Of a stretch of 64,000 nt of DNA, positions 34,001-44,406 are shown piece after piece. A program made the position numbers and the translations under genes. Numbering within the stretch: position 1 is the first letter of the stretch; every line of letters starts with the position of its first letter. The stretch is taken from assembly GCA_023014335.1 (NCBI GenBank), contig JAECYW010000005.1:620001-684000 (forward strand). Direction: 5' to 3'. The notes below the pieces were generated by a model. The model made no database searches, was not told where the DNA came from, and saw only the letters and a list, made by a program, of their open reading frames with translations. This DNA comes from Galerina marginata (taxonomy: Eukaryota; Basidiomycota; Agaricomycetes; Agaricales; Galerinaceae).

Positions 34001-35303
34001 TTGTCGTCTATGGTGAAGCGGCAACGGGGTGACTCCTTGGGAGCTGCAGGTCGTTGGGATTCGCGCTCGACGTCGGCCTCGGGGTGATGCTTCTTCCGCA
34101 ATGGAGCGTTTTCACGCTCATCCGCTGAGTCGTCTTCGCGCCGTCGTTTCCCAGCAGAAACTGCAAGCTCGTGGCGAAAAGCGGGCGAGCCCAAGGTCTG
34201 CCGAACAGTCTCCTTAGCCTTCCTCCTAGCATCGCGCAATTTCGCCTTGGCTTTGTTCTTCGCCTTGTTGTGACCATGATCGCTGTCATCGAGGGGGCTC
34301 TCGAAGTCGCTATCATCACGACGGATCGGACGAGGTTGCGGTCTCGGTAGTGTAACCGGAGGGGCAGGAAGAGGAGCCGCTGCTGCTGCTGCCTGCTGCT
34401 TCTTCCGAGAACGTGTAAGACGAGGGCCTACACCCTCCTCAGAGCTGAAAGAGTCAATTAGGACGAGTGAATTATGGCGAAAAGGTTGAATACGTACTTA
34501 TGGGCCACATCAAGGACCGAAGGTCCAGAAAGGTGACTAACCGCGGGGGGAAACCTAGATAGAGCACTCGTAAGTTCGTGGTTTGATAAGAGTGGGAGAC
34601 AGAAAGGCGAAAGGTGGTATAGCGAGCAAGCCATCGACATCAGAGAGCTGGGCAAGTCAGCGAGCCCCGATAGGTGAAGAGGCAGTAACACAAAGCAGAT
34701 TTGGCTAAAACTTACACGACGGGTGGTGCTGGCGGAGGCGAGGGCAAGGGCAACGAGTGGGCAGAAGCCCTGCCTACTGGAGTGTCCGAAGCCGGGGCCG
34801 ACCTGGAGAGCGCGTCAGGTCATATTGTCAAACCCTCGTGGCACGGGAACGAAACGAGCTAACAGTCGACGCGACAAATCAACGACGAAATGGGAGGACC
34901 GCGAACAAGTCAACAGTCCTCAAGAAATAGGCGAACATGTCAACCTATAACCCTCGCTCCTGTCCCGAACCACGAGAGGATTATGTCGCAGTGAAGACTC
35001 ACTCGACGTGGCTTGCGGAGACCCGGTTTTGCGGGTGCTTGGGTGGTCGGCCTCGTTTCCTCTGTAGAAATTGTTAGCAGTAACCAAGTAGAATACCTTG
35101 AACACGACTTACCTTGACCTCCTTCACCGTCGCCGTCGCCGTCGCCGCCTTGTTGACCTTCGCATCGTCCACAGGCTCCTTGAACATTGACAAGTTAGCT
35201 TTGAAGACGAAAAGGGGGAACGAGGGCATACCTTGTCCTTCTTTGCTCTTTTCTCCTTCGAGTTCTTCTGCTTTTCGTCTGTCGCTTTGCGTTTCGGTGG
35301 CAT
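31007..35303 (-). CDS. AT-hook, acidic/basic low-complexity nuclear protein, multi-exon
   Basis: The start is MPPKRKATDEKQKNSKEKRA at 35303. Introns of about 50-60 bp follow: GTATGC...AG after KKDK, GTAAGT...AG before an exon reading RKRGRPPKHP (AT-hook, about 35034-35062), and others near 34.75, 34.5, 32.9, 32.65, 32.4, 32.2 and 31.9 kb. The large exon (about 32.9-34.45 kb) holds a K/R/E-rich part, an acidic run (DDDDDDE) and a helical end, FWNKFQQWRARNATDAEIEG. Later exons read DDFRRTVKREYRDYKKLP, GVNRLNKDFLAFGAIVHVGT and NFRIVGWPDLMVPTYPHQGL. The total is about 1,150 residues, ending PEDTN-stop at 31007. AT-hook and composition suggest DNA or chromatin binding. The conserved C-terminal half has no family I can name; similar proteins recur in basidiomycete genomes, possibly transposon-associated. 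Confidence 0.75.
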
Positions 35304-35524
35304 GATGTGGTTGGGTGGAAAGAAAGGTTGTCAGATTTAACGCGTGCACTTTAAATAATGTGAGCTAGCCGAAGGATGGGATATCCCGAAAACGTAAAAC
35401 CAAGAGATCACGCCGATCGGGAGTCGCAAATAAACTTGAATTTTCAAGTGTTCTAACATCAAATTCCTGAAATGTATTCAATAAGTAAAGTAAATGAGTG
35501 TATAATGATAACCTCACCTTAAAT

Positions 35525-35743
35525 CTATAGTTGTAAAGCCATCGTCGGGCTGCGCGGTGCTAAGGAAATGTTGAAGTTCGTGAAAATAGGAGTCGGACGA
35601 TAATACTTACCCTGACCTGTCACATCCCAAAGGAGCATTAAGTTCCTATTCGAGGTATTGACGATGTAACCGGCCGGTTCGCAATGAATGCGCGTAGCCG
35701 ACGGTTTTGAATTGCCTGCCTCCTCGTCGATAAGGTATCCCAT
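35525..35743 (-). CDS. Possible small exon, unknown
   Basis: The minus frame MGYLIDEEAGNSKPSATRIH continues to LLWDVTG, followed by a good donor (GTAAGT, about 35610). An in-frame stop lies just upstream of the start. It could be a 5' exon of a small gene lying between the Helitron end and the AT-hook gene. No continuation can be assigned. Confidence 0.3.
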   Translation of the reverse strand: MGYLIDEEAGNSKPSATRIHCEPAGYIVNTSNRNLMLLWDVTGQGKYYRPTPIFTNFNISLAPRSPTMALQL

Positions 35744-35866
35744 CTACCCATCCCTCAGCCAATTCATACTCGGCAGTCTATACGCTGGTCTGCATAGATT
35801 CCGTCTTGCAGTCGTAGCCCGAAAATATGACTTCGGATTCTTCAATGATACTGTGTCAGTACTTTT

Positions 35867-38800
35867 ACTTGTTTAGAGGCCATTGCTTCGCATGGCAAAA
35901 ACGAGTTCTTTTTCTTTGCTGCTTCTTATCTATAATAGTACACTTGTTACCAATACTTTTTTAACTGTTTGAATTAAACTACATTAGTTAGAAAAAAGCT
36001 AATTAGCAATTAAACTAAATTACTCTACAAACTACCAGTATATTATCAGCTCTGTATAATTATTATCAATTCATACTCCATATATAACAACCACTGCTTC
36101 TTTCTTTTTGCACTTAAATAATAAATCTCCTTCAAAATCATCTAACTGTCCTTCTTTTATACATTTAGCACCAGTAGAAATACCATCATGGTACCAGATT
36201 TCATTATTAACTATAAATCTTGATGTAAAATGATTGCTTCCACTATATATAATACCTTTTAATGATAATCTAGTTATACTCTTGTCTTGGTTTTCAATTT
36301 TAATATATTTACTTATAATCTTTTTAACCTCCAAACTAAAACATATAAAACTTGGTGAAATAGTAAAATATCTTGTGATACAAACTTTTTTAGTACATAG
36401 TCCACAATATTTCTTTTGGTTTTGCCAGTGTTTAAAGTTTGACTGAGTAGATTTATGTGAAGAACATGTAATAAATATCAAAGATTGAGATTGAATTTGA
36501 GAAGTTGCTTCATAATTACAATCACTACACTTTTCATAACTGATATCTTTCTGATTGGGCTTTTGGAACATTGATTGTAAAAGATCACGGATATCAGTTC
36601 CTGTATGCCCTATAGGGAATTTATCTGGTTGAGATGTTTTTAATTCATGTCTAACCAAATCTCTAACTGCAGATAATGTTTGAGATCCAGTTTGAACATT
36701 TTTATATCCCTTTACCAAAGTTTGTGTAAATTCTCCATATTGACTAAGCTCTTTGGTCCATTGTTTTTTGTTTTGAGACCATAAATTGAACAATATTGTA
36801 AATAATGAGTCATAAGAACAGCTATAATTGACTGAATCCCATTTTAAGCCTTGAAGTTCAATATCATAAGTAATTTTGGGTTTTTTGATCTTAATTATTT
36901 TCTTAGCCTCTAATGGAACTATAGGTATTTCAGTATCTTCTATTTTTCTCTTTAAATTGTTTACTTTAACTGGGATTGAACCTTTGGCAGGCTGAAAGTG
37001 TTGTGCAACAAATGTTTTAGCTTTTGAAACCACAGGCTTTTTATTGATAATAGTCCATGGACTATCTTTAACAGCTGCTGTATTTTCCATTGGCTTTTCT
37101 TTAGACCATTGTAGTGCTTTATCTATACAAGGTGGACAATAACCTGTGCCTTTGATTTGTTGATACTGTCTTATGATAATATTTCTAAGATTTCCAGTGA
37201 TTGAAGTAGGAAGTTGATCAAGATATTTGAGTCTAGTAATCTCATCTAATAACTCAAGTTCTCTGAATTCTTGTCTTAGATAACCAGATATACCACATGT
37301 AATTTTATGATCATCAAAGCCTTGAAGAATAATTGTGCCTTCTGCAGTTGAACCTCTAGATAATGCAGTGTAATAAGCCATATGACTTCTACAACTATTC
37401 AAATTTACAACATTGTATTCTCTTGTTTTTCCTTGTGAAGCATAATCAGTCATTGCAAAATTTGGAAGCACAGAAACTTGAGATCTATTAATTGAAATAG
37501 GAGATTTTAAACCTGAACAAAGAACACTCTTGCTAGAGCGAGTTAAAGGAACAACATTTTGAGGAAGACCTTTGAGTTGAATTGTCTTAGCTGGTGAATC
37601 AAGTTTGACAAATAAAACATCAAGAACCAAATGATTTTCAGCACCTTTTGAAGCTTGCCAGCCTACAACATGAGCTTCTTGACCACGTGTGATACATAAT
37701 TCTGTAGCATCATTATTGCGAATCATAACTGGCATTCCAAAACATAAAGACAATTTTCCAGGAACAGTTTCAGTCATTGAATATCTCATATTCCATAGAA
37801 TATTTTGAAGTTTTGAAGGAAGAGATACTTGTTTTTTTCTGATTGTTTTAGCCTGAGGATTTTTTCTCTTTAAAAGTCTAAGTGTTTCAGGTGGAACACT
37901 TTCACCAATAGTATCCACAGAATAAAAATCAGTTAAAGTCTGACCAGTGTCTTTTGCAAATCTCTGACATCCCAGATCATTGATTTTATCCTTTTCAGAA
38001 TTTAAACCTAGAATGATTGAGACATTGCGGAATAATGAACTAGCAATATTGGGCTGATCCTTTCTTTTTCCAGCTATTCTTGTTCTGAGAAACTGAATAT
38101 CAGAAGCTGTACAGGCTGCATAGCGCATATTTTCTAAAGCAGTGCGAAGTTTAGTATCTGCAGGAGATTGGAATCTTTGTCTCATGTTTTGTCGCAAAAT
38201 CACAACTGTAGTTATCTGATGCCATAAAGCTTTGCCTATTGCAGTTTGTTGGCCAGGTTCTGTCATAGCAGCATTAATTGTTGTACCAACTCCTCCACTG
38301 TAAAGAGAAGCACCTTTAACAGGTGCTAATTGAGCAAAATCTCCAGCAAAAATCATATTCATACCACCAAATGGATTATCAACAATATTTTTAAGTTTAG
38401 CAAGCTGAGCACTGATTTTATAAAGATCAAGACATGATAACATTGAAACTTCATCAAGAAAAATATATTCAACACCTTCAAGTCTAGCATAAACCTGAGC
38501 TAAATTGGTTTGTTCATTTTTTTTCATTGCCTCAGTTTGAATACCTAGAGCTGAATGATATGTAGATCCTTTGAGTAAAGCAGCTGCTGAACCAGTAGGA
38601 GCCAGAATCATAATGCGATGTTTTTCTTTTCTTAGTTCAAAAAAAGCAATTAAAGCTTTAATAACCTGAGATTTACCAGTTCCACCCATTCCACCTAGAT
38701 ACATTTTAAGAGGTTCAGTTTTATGAAGAGTTGCATGATTAGCCACAATGCGGAATGCACGCTCTTGTTCTGTATTCAAACTAAATTTACTAACAGTATC

Positions 38801-41800
38801 ATCAATGAATTTCTGTTCATTCAATTTCTCAGCCTGGAAATCCTTATTAATATATGATATATCTGATACTACAACTTCATCATGAGACTCATGGTTATCA
38901 GTAGATTTATTAATACCTGATGGCAGATCCTTCATTCTTTGAGCAATAACATCTTTTTTAGCAGCATCAACTATAGAATTCCATTCACTGCTATTGAAAT
39001 TCTCAGTAGGTTTAAAAGTGCTATCAGGTTTTATAGTATTGTCTTTGGAGCTATCCAGCCAGCCTATATTTTGAACTACTTTTTCAATCTGAGCCATTTC
39101 TTCAGTTTTAGCTGCATCATTGATAAGAAGTTCAGACATGTCTTGTTCATTATCAAAAGATGCTAGTGGACCATCATCTGTATAATCTAATGCTGTCTGA
39201 TCTAGTTCATTAAGAGTTTGTTCATTATTAATCCAAGATCCAAATATACTATTCTTTTGAGCTGCACCTTTTTTCAATTTAGCAGAGTAATCATCTCTGG
39301 CATCATTGCATTCATATCTTAAATTGAAATTCTTCATCAACTGGTTTTGATGTTTAGCAAATTTGAAAGCATTAAAAGCTTCATCCCAGGTTTGATTTTC
39401 AAGCTTAAGATCTCTTCCAGTTCTCCATGGTTTAAAAAGTGTTAACATTGTTGAACAATAATATTCTCTATCACCTTGATCACTTCTAGGAAGAATGCCA
39501 CCTAAAAACACTGGAACTACTAAAGGATCATTGGTTTTATAAACTACCTCATGTGTTCTATACAGAGGATGACCAGGTAAGAAGTTATACTTTATATTAA
39601 GACTTGTTTCAGCAGGTTTATTGATAGTACTATTTTGAATATTTAATTCATCATCTGACTGGCTGGATTTGCCACCACCAACTTGTGAAATAAGATCTAG
39701 CTCGTCATTTGAATCCAGTTCCTCATTTAATAATTCTTCTTCAATATTATCAAGCTGTCCATTAAGTATATCTTGCAAGGAGTCAAATTTTTTCAAGTTC
39801 TTTTTTGAGCGCCTTGTAGATTCTGATCTGCGAATCCATTCATATAAAGTGATATTTTTGTGTATGTTTGGGCGATAAATATAATCATCAACTTTAGAAA
39901 GACCAACATAGTCTCCAAGATTCTTATCAAGAACAACTTTTTCTGGACTTTCTTCTTTATCATTATCACCCCATGCATCTCTGACTTTGCGGATATAGAG
40001 TCTCCAGTAAAACTTTATAAATTTGTGCTGAGTATAGTGATCTGGATTTCCTAATAAATATAAAGATGCCATTGGACTTCCTATTTCCATTTTGGATGTA
40101 AGTGAGTTGACCATTTTAGTCATTAAAGCTCTAGCAGTTTCTTGGCGACTACTGCTACCACCTAGTAACTCTGAATTTTTAGAAAATATTTGGCGTACTG
40201 TATCAAAGATTGAATAAGTTGTAAGACCTGGTTTGGTAACATAATCTGTAACATAAGCAACAACAGCTTTGACTGAAGTTCCAGACAAAAGACTTGTTAC
40301 ATCTGTATTTGCTCTAATAAGATAAGACAGAGCTGGTGTAAATGTATTCATCCAACTTTCACCTTTTTTCAATTTTAGAGCACCTGTAAGAGGTTCAACC
40401 ATAGTATTCTCAACAATATCTCTAGGAAATCTTGCTTTACATTCACCTTTGCTATTTTTGCAGCCTTTTCTTACAGATCTACCATCTTTGGTTTCAATAT
40501 CAGTTCTACAGTCATGTCTATTAGATCTTGCAAGTATATCATTGGTCTCTTCTTCAAATTTGACCCACCATTCATTTAATTCTTTGCATTTGGAACAATC
40601 TGTACAATTTTTTGATTTACATAACTCAGGTGGAGGTTTTGGCATTGTTTTTGTTGGATCTGAATAACCAGTCTGTTCTTGCTTAGATTTAAAAGATGCA
40701 AGGATATCAGCTAATGGCTTTTCATTTAACAATTCACCTTGATGAACACTTTCCAAATATTCAACCATTTGTTTTTGAAAGTCAGAAGTAGTATCCATGA
40801 TGCGATCTCTGATCTCCTGAGGTGAAAGTGAATTTTTAATCCATAATAGAAGATGTAAATGCAAAGTTAGACGACCTTGCTGTTCAACTGTTCCATAGTA
40901 AGCATTTGTTTTACCATATAAGCCTGGAGAGTTATTGCCAACACCCAATACATGTTTAATAAAGGTTTCACACATAAAATGAAAGAATCTTGCAGCTGCC
41001 ACAGGGTTTTGAGCAACAAGGCGGTAAGCTTCATCTGGTAGACAAATCTCAGGTTTGAACTCAATATCCTTATCAGCAAAATAAAGACAGATTGGATGTT
41101 TACTATCTGCAGGAGAAAGTGTAATAAACCAAGAAGGAGCACCTATATAGGAAATCAAAGACCATATTTCATTGCGCATAGACTTTTTACCTGCTAAAGA
41201 GCCTTCAACATGACCGCCAATTGTATCCAAGTCTTGTATGACTTTATAGCATAGTTTTTCTTCCTCAGTTTCAGGTTTTACCCGCTCACCAAGAGAAAGG
41301 CGCTTGCTAATATTAGATAACACTGAATGATTAAGATTTAATAGGCGATTAGCCATTTCTGAAAAATAAGATCTTTGTACTACTAATCTTCCTCGATTTG
41401 TGCTTTGAGAAATCTGTTCATGATTAAATGCAATCAAAGGAAAATTGGGATCAGTTTGAAACCTTTTATCATGATACATTAACAGATGTCTTTTCTGAAC
41501 CAAAGGTGAATGAATTTTGTTCATTATTGATTGACCTATACCACCATGACCATATGGAAAAAGCCATGGAAGCATAGAAGGAAATAACTGAGGATTTTTA
41601 AATATTGAGCAAGGTTTTTCAGAATGACCAGCAAATAAAATCTTTCCATTGCTCATAAGATGTTCCAAAGCTTTAGCCTTTATAGTATCAATAGAAAGCT
41701 CTGAAAACTCTTGTCCTGTAAGACCTTGAACAGTAAATGAGCAAGGACCTGATTCTACACCATCTTCTTCTTCATTATCATGTATGCTAGTGGCTTCTGG

Positions 41801-44100
41801 ATCTTTATTTATAATAGACTCTCTATAGTCAATAACAACAGGACAGTCACTTTCAGGATATTGCATTAAGTTGTCTTTTGAGATACCAACATCAGAATAA
41901 TCTGCATGATTTAATTTAAGCCAATTTAAAGCATTAGCTACATGATTGCGACGGACAAGTAAAGGAGTGCGTTTAATATCATCTTTGGTGGGTCTGCAAG
42001 GTCCAGTAAATATAAATGCAAGAACTTCATCAAGCTCTTTTACTGGAGGTGGTAAAACATCATATATTTTTGGTACTGGATTTTGAAAGGTAATAGCATT
42101 GGCTCTCATTTTATATCTGCCTGATGCCACTTTGACTATGCATCTGTTGTGTCTTACACGTGCAATTAAAAGCTTTTCTACATAAGTCAGATTTTTAAGC
42201 ACATCTGGTACTTCACCAATCCAAAAACCTGAAGCTAAGGCAAATGAAGGTATTTTGTTTTTTTTCAAACTAGCACAACAGGTTTTACATGCATGAGTAC
42301 ATTTTGAATCAATAATTGGACCATTAATATCAGAAATAGGATCTGTAGAAGTTTTTCTTTCTTTGCGAGTAATACCTGGATTTATTAATATCTTTAATTT
42401 ATCCTTTATTTCACTTAATGGTATTAGATTTCTAAATGGTGTCAATCTTCCACAGATTGCACAACCTGCTTCAATAAATTGAGAAGGACTTGTATCTTGT
42501 ATAAAGCCTGAAATGATTTTATAAAGTAAATTTTTAGATGGTGGCTGAGGAGGAAAAGCTTTATTTCTTTCTTCAGACTGTGATATATCTTTCTGTTTCT
42601 TCAAGTTCTTTTGGGCTACTATATTGTCAATAAGATTTGCTTTTTTGACTTTATCAAGCTTGTTATACCAAGTGTGGTTACGTTCAGCAGGTGTTGCAGG
42701 TGTTATTATAGCTGGTGCAAGAGAAAAAACAGTACAAAAGCCAGTACAGTTTCCAATACACTGATGAGAAGATAGTACAGCCATTAAAGCTGGTAAAGAA
42801 TGTTTACTTATTTTACTAATATCATGGCACTTTGCAATAGCGCGGGCTTGACTTAGTGTAATCTTATCACATAATAATTCCAAGGGTACCTGCGCTAAAA
42901 AAATGTCATTCTTATCTGTATATTTGTCCAAAGCTTCCTTCAATACCATATGACCACTATATTTTAAGATTGTATTATCTTTACAGATTGCGGAATTTTG
43001 AAAGAGAATGTATTTTAAAATAGAAGCATATGTTAGAGATTTTTCCTTACCAGCTCCAAAGAAAGAAGAGTTATCAGGTTGAAGAACACAATCACTTCCA
43101 TCCCAGTTATGTGCTATTGAACATTTTATTTTATTTATCAACTGTTTAGAACAAAAATTAGCAGTACAAAAATTAGATAGAGGCTGCTGATAACTATACC
43201 AAGCCTCCATAGATCTTATTTCTGTGTTTATACTAATCATTGAAATCCTGGCTAAGATAAGAGTTTGAATTGTGGAAGATACCAATATTGGAGATACATC
43301 ATAAGTAAATAAAGCAAGCTGATGCAAGGCCAATAGAGAAGATTTTGAGTTAAGCCGCATAAAGTTTGAATATTCATGTTTCAAAAGAAGATTTCTAATA
43401 AGTTGCAGATACACTCTGTGTGCCTGATAAAAAACATCAGTGTCTAATAAAGCCATATATACATATAAAAATAGCTTGTTTAAGGAACCACTAGTCAAGT
43501 AAATATATTCCACAAAAGCTTCAAACATTTGTAACAGACGAAGATAAGCCTTACATTCGGTAAATAGGTTGGAAATATCAAGATTGAAGACATTCAATTT
43601 ATGAAAAGTCTTGGTAATAGATATATCAAATAGACATTGAAGTCTAGTGCCAGAAATATCAGAGGTATATTGAATATCAATGCCAGAAATATCAGAAATA
43701 TCAAAAGTACGCTGAATGCTAATGCCAAAAATGCCAGAGGAATTTTGAATATCATTTGTGTTGTGCAGGCAAATTGCCTTTTGCAAGAGTAACGTATCAG
43801 CTTTTAAAGTCAAATGAGTCAGTCTTGAATTGAAACCTTGAAGTATATTAAAGACATACACAAAGCAAAGTTTTGCGGTGGCTGAGATAGAAAGCTGATT
43901 TGATTGAGCTCTCCAAGTATAAGCAAGAAGAATACTAGTAGGATAATGCGTAACTTCATGTGAGGTAAAGATAGAGATAGATGGGGAGTAGCAAAAAAGA
44001 ACGGTTGTCAAAATTCAACTTTCAACATTGGTTGATATTTGTTTGGCAACTGATGTCATGGCTGTTATTATAAACACATTGCAAACAAATAGAATTTATG
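35867..44100 (-). mobile_element. Autonomous Helitron (3' end recognised, 5' end not found)
   Basis: The large Rep/helicase frame (36071-44011) is followed, 156 bp beyond its stop, by AGAACTCGTTTTTGCCATGC, the GCCATGCGAAGCAATGGC hairpin and CTCTAAACAAGT at 35867. This is the same end structure as the small TACAAGTTC...CCAAGT elements. No matching inverted left-end hairpin was found between 44.0 and 64 kb, so the 5' boundary (44.1 kb here) is only a minimum. The JmjC gene could lie inside or outside the element. Confidence 0.7.
36071..44011 (-). CDS. Helitron Rep/Pif1 helicase polyprotein with USP-like C-terminus
   Basis: A single uninterrupted 2,646-codon frame. In order: a Cys-rich segment (about residues 515-590; CAICGR, then CTHACKTCC), a DUF6570-like region (about 600-740; PPPVKELDE, GPCRPT), a Helitron N-terminal domain (about 850-1060) ending in the HUH motif GRLTLHLHLLLW (about 1045-1055), the Rep tyrosine region AYVTDYVTKPG (about 1250), and a Pif1-type helicase with Walker A LGGMGGTGKSQ (about 1770) and Walker B YIFLDEVSML. 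The C-terminus carries NYSCSYDSLFTILFNLW (about 2390) and NHFTSRFIVNNEIWYHDG (about 2595), resembling the Cys and His boxes of a ubiquitin-specific peptidase. It performs rolling-circle nicking, strand transfer and unwinding for Helitron transposition. The frame is intact and may be active. The N-terminal 500 residues are not recognised, and the true start may be internal. Confidence 0.92.
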   Translation of the reverse strand: MTTVLFCYSPSISIFTSHEVTHYPTSILLAYTWRAQSNQLSISATAKLCFVYVFNILQGFNSRLTHLTLKADTLLLQKAICLHNTNDIQNSSGIFGISIQRTFDISDISGIDIQYTSDISGTRLQCLFDISITKTFHKLNVFNLDISNLFTECKAYLRLLQMFEAFVEYIYLTSGSLNKLFLYVYMALLDTDVFYQAHRVYLQLIRNLLLKHEYSNFMRLNSKSSLLALHQLALFTYDVSPILVSSTIQTLILARISMISINTEIRSMEAWYSYQQPLSNFCTANFCSKQLINKIKCSIAHNWDGSDCVLQPDNSSFFGAGKEKSLTYASILKYILFQNSAICKDNTILKYSGHMVLKEALDKYTDKNDIFLAQVPLELLCDKITLSQARAIAKCHDISKISKHSLPALMAVLSSHQCIGNCTGFCTVFSLAPAIITPATPAERNHTWYNKLDKVKKANLIDNIVAQKNLKKQKDISQSEERNKAFPPQPPSKNLLYKIISGFIQDTSPSQFIEAGCAICGRLTPFRNLIPLSEIKDKLKILINPGITRKERKTSTDPISDINGPIIDSKCTHACKTCCASLKKNKIPSFALASGFWIGEVPDVLKNLTYVEKLLIARVRHNRCIVKVASGRYKMRANAITFQNPVPKIYDVLPPPVKELDEVLAFIFTGPCRPTKDDIKRTPLLVRRNHVANALNWLKLNHADYSDVGISKDNLMQYPESDCPVVIDYRESIINKDPEATSIHDNEEEDGVESGPCSFTVQGLTGQEFSELSIDTIKAKALEHLMSNGKILFAGHSEKPCSIFKNPQLFPSMLPWLFPYGHGGIGQSIMNKIHSPLVQKRHLLMYHDKRFQTDPNFPLIAFNHEQISQSTNRGRLVVQRSYFSEMANRLLNLNHSVLSNISKRLSLGERVKPETEEEKLCYKVIQDLDTIGGHVEGSLAGKKSMRNEIWSLISYIGAPSWFITLSPADSKHPICLYFADKDIEFKPEICLPDEAYRLVAQNPVAAARFFHFMCETFIKHVLGVGNNSPGLYGKTNAYYGTVEQQGRLTLHLHLLLWIKNSLSPQEIRDRIMDTTSDFQKQMVEYLESVHQGELLNEKPLADILASFKSKQEQTGYSDPTKTMPKPPPELCKSKNCTDCSKCKELNEWWVKFEEETNDILARSNRHDCRTDIETKDGRSVRKGCKNSKGECKARFPRDIVENTMVEPLTGALKLKKGESWMNTFTPALSYLIRANTDVTSLLSGTSVKAVVAYVTDYVTKPGLTTYSIFDTVRQIFSKNSELLGGSSSRQETARALMTKMVNSLTSKMEIGSPMASLYLLGNPDHYTQHKFIKFYWRLYIRKVRDAWGDNDKEESPEKVVLDKNLGDYVGLSKVDDYIYRPNIHKNITLYEWIRRSESTRRSKKNLKKFDSLQDILNGQLDNIEEELLNEELDSNDELDLISQVGGGKSSQSDDELNIQNSTINKPAETSLNIKYNFLPGHPLYRTHEVVYKTNDPLVVPVFLGGILPRSDQGDREYYCSTMLTLFKPWRTGRDLKLENQTWDEAFNAFKFAKHQNQLMKNFNLRYECNDARDDYSAKLKKGAAQKNSIFGSWINNEQTLNELDQTALDYTDDGPLASFDNEQDMSELLINDAAKTEEMAQIEKVVQNIGWLDSSKDNTIKPDSTFKPTENFNSSEWNSIVDAAKKDVIAQRMKDLPSGINKSTDNHESHDEVVVSDISYINKDFQAEKLNEQKFIDDTVSKFSLNTEQERAFRIVANHATLHKTEPLKMYLGGMGGTGKSQVIKALIAFFELRKEKHRIMILAPTGSAAALLKGSTYHSALGIQTEAMKKNEQTNLAQVYARLEGVEYIFLDEVSMLSCLDLYKISAQLAKLKNIVDNPFGGMNMIFAGDFAQLAPVKGASLYSGGVGTTINAAMTEPGQQTAIGKALWHQITTVVILRQNMRQRFQSPADTKLRTALENMRYAACTASDIQFLRTRIAGKRKDQPNIASSLFRNVSIILGLNSEKDKINDLGCQRFAKDTGQTLTDFYSVDTIGESVPPETLRLLKRKNPQAKTIRKKQVSLPSKLQNILWNMRYSMTETVPGKLSLCFGMPVMIRNNDATELCITRGQEAHVVGWQASKGAENHLVLDVLFVKLDSPAKTIQLKGLPQNVVPLTRSSKSVLCSGLKSPISINRSQVSVLPNFAMTDYASQGKTREYNVVNLNSCRSHMAYYTALSRGSTAEGTIILQGFDDHKITCGISGYLRQEFRELELLDEITRLKYLDQLPTSITGNLRNIIIRQYQQIKGTGYCPPCIDKALQWSKEKPMENTAAVKDSPWTIINKKPVVSKAKTFVAQHFQPAKGSIPVKVNNLKRKIEDTEIPIVPLEAKKIIKIKKPKITYDIELQGLKWDSVNYSCSYDSLFTILFNLWSQNKKQWTKELSQYGEFTQTLVKGYKNVQTGSQTLSAVRDLVRHELKTSQPDKFPIGHTGTDIRDLLQSMFQKPNQKDISYEKCSDCNYEATSQIQSQSLIFITCSSHKSTQSNFKHWQNQKKYCGLCTKKVCITRYFTISPSFICFSLEVKKIISKYIKIENQDKSITRLSLKGIIYSGSNHFTSRFIVNNEIWYHDGISTGAKCIKEGQLDDFEGDLLFKCKKKEAVVVIYGV

Positions 44101-44148
44101 CGCGTAAATTATACAACTATGAGTAGGTACGCCAATGAAGCCCAGAGA

Positions 44149-44359
44149 CTAAACTGAAGGTGACAATGGAGGTGACTGCAGTATCTTGGCATGTGATATC
44201 TTGCGACGCTTTGAGGGCCTTGCAACTGCATTCTGGACTTCCTCCTCCTCTTCCTCCTCCTCCTCCTCTTCTTCTTCTTCTTCTTCTTCTTCTTCTTCCT
44301 CCTTCTCCTTCTCTCTTTCCTTCTCCTTCTCTTCCTTCTCTTCCTCCTCTTCCTCTTCT

Positions 44360-44406
<47 letters not shown>

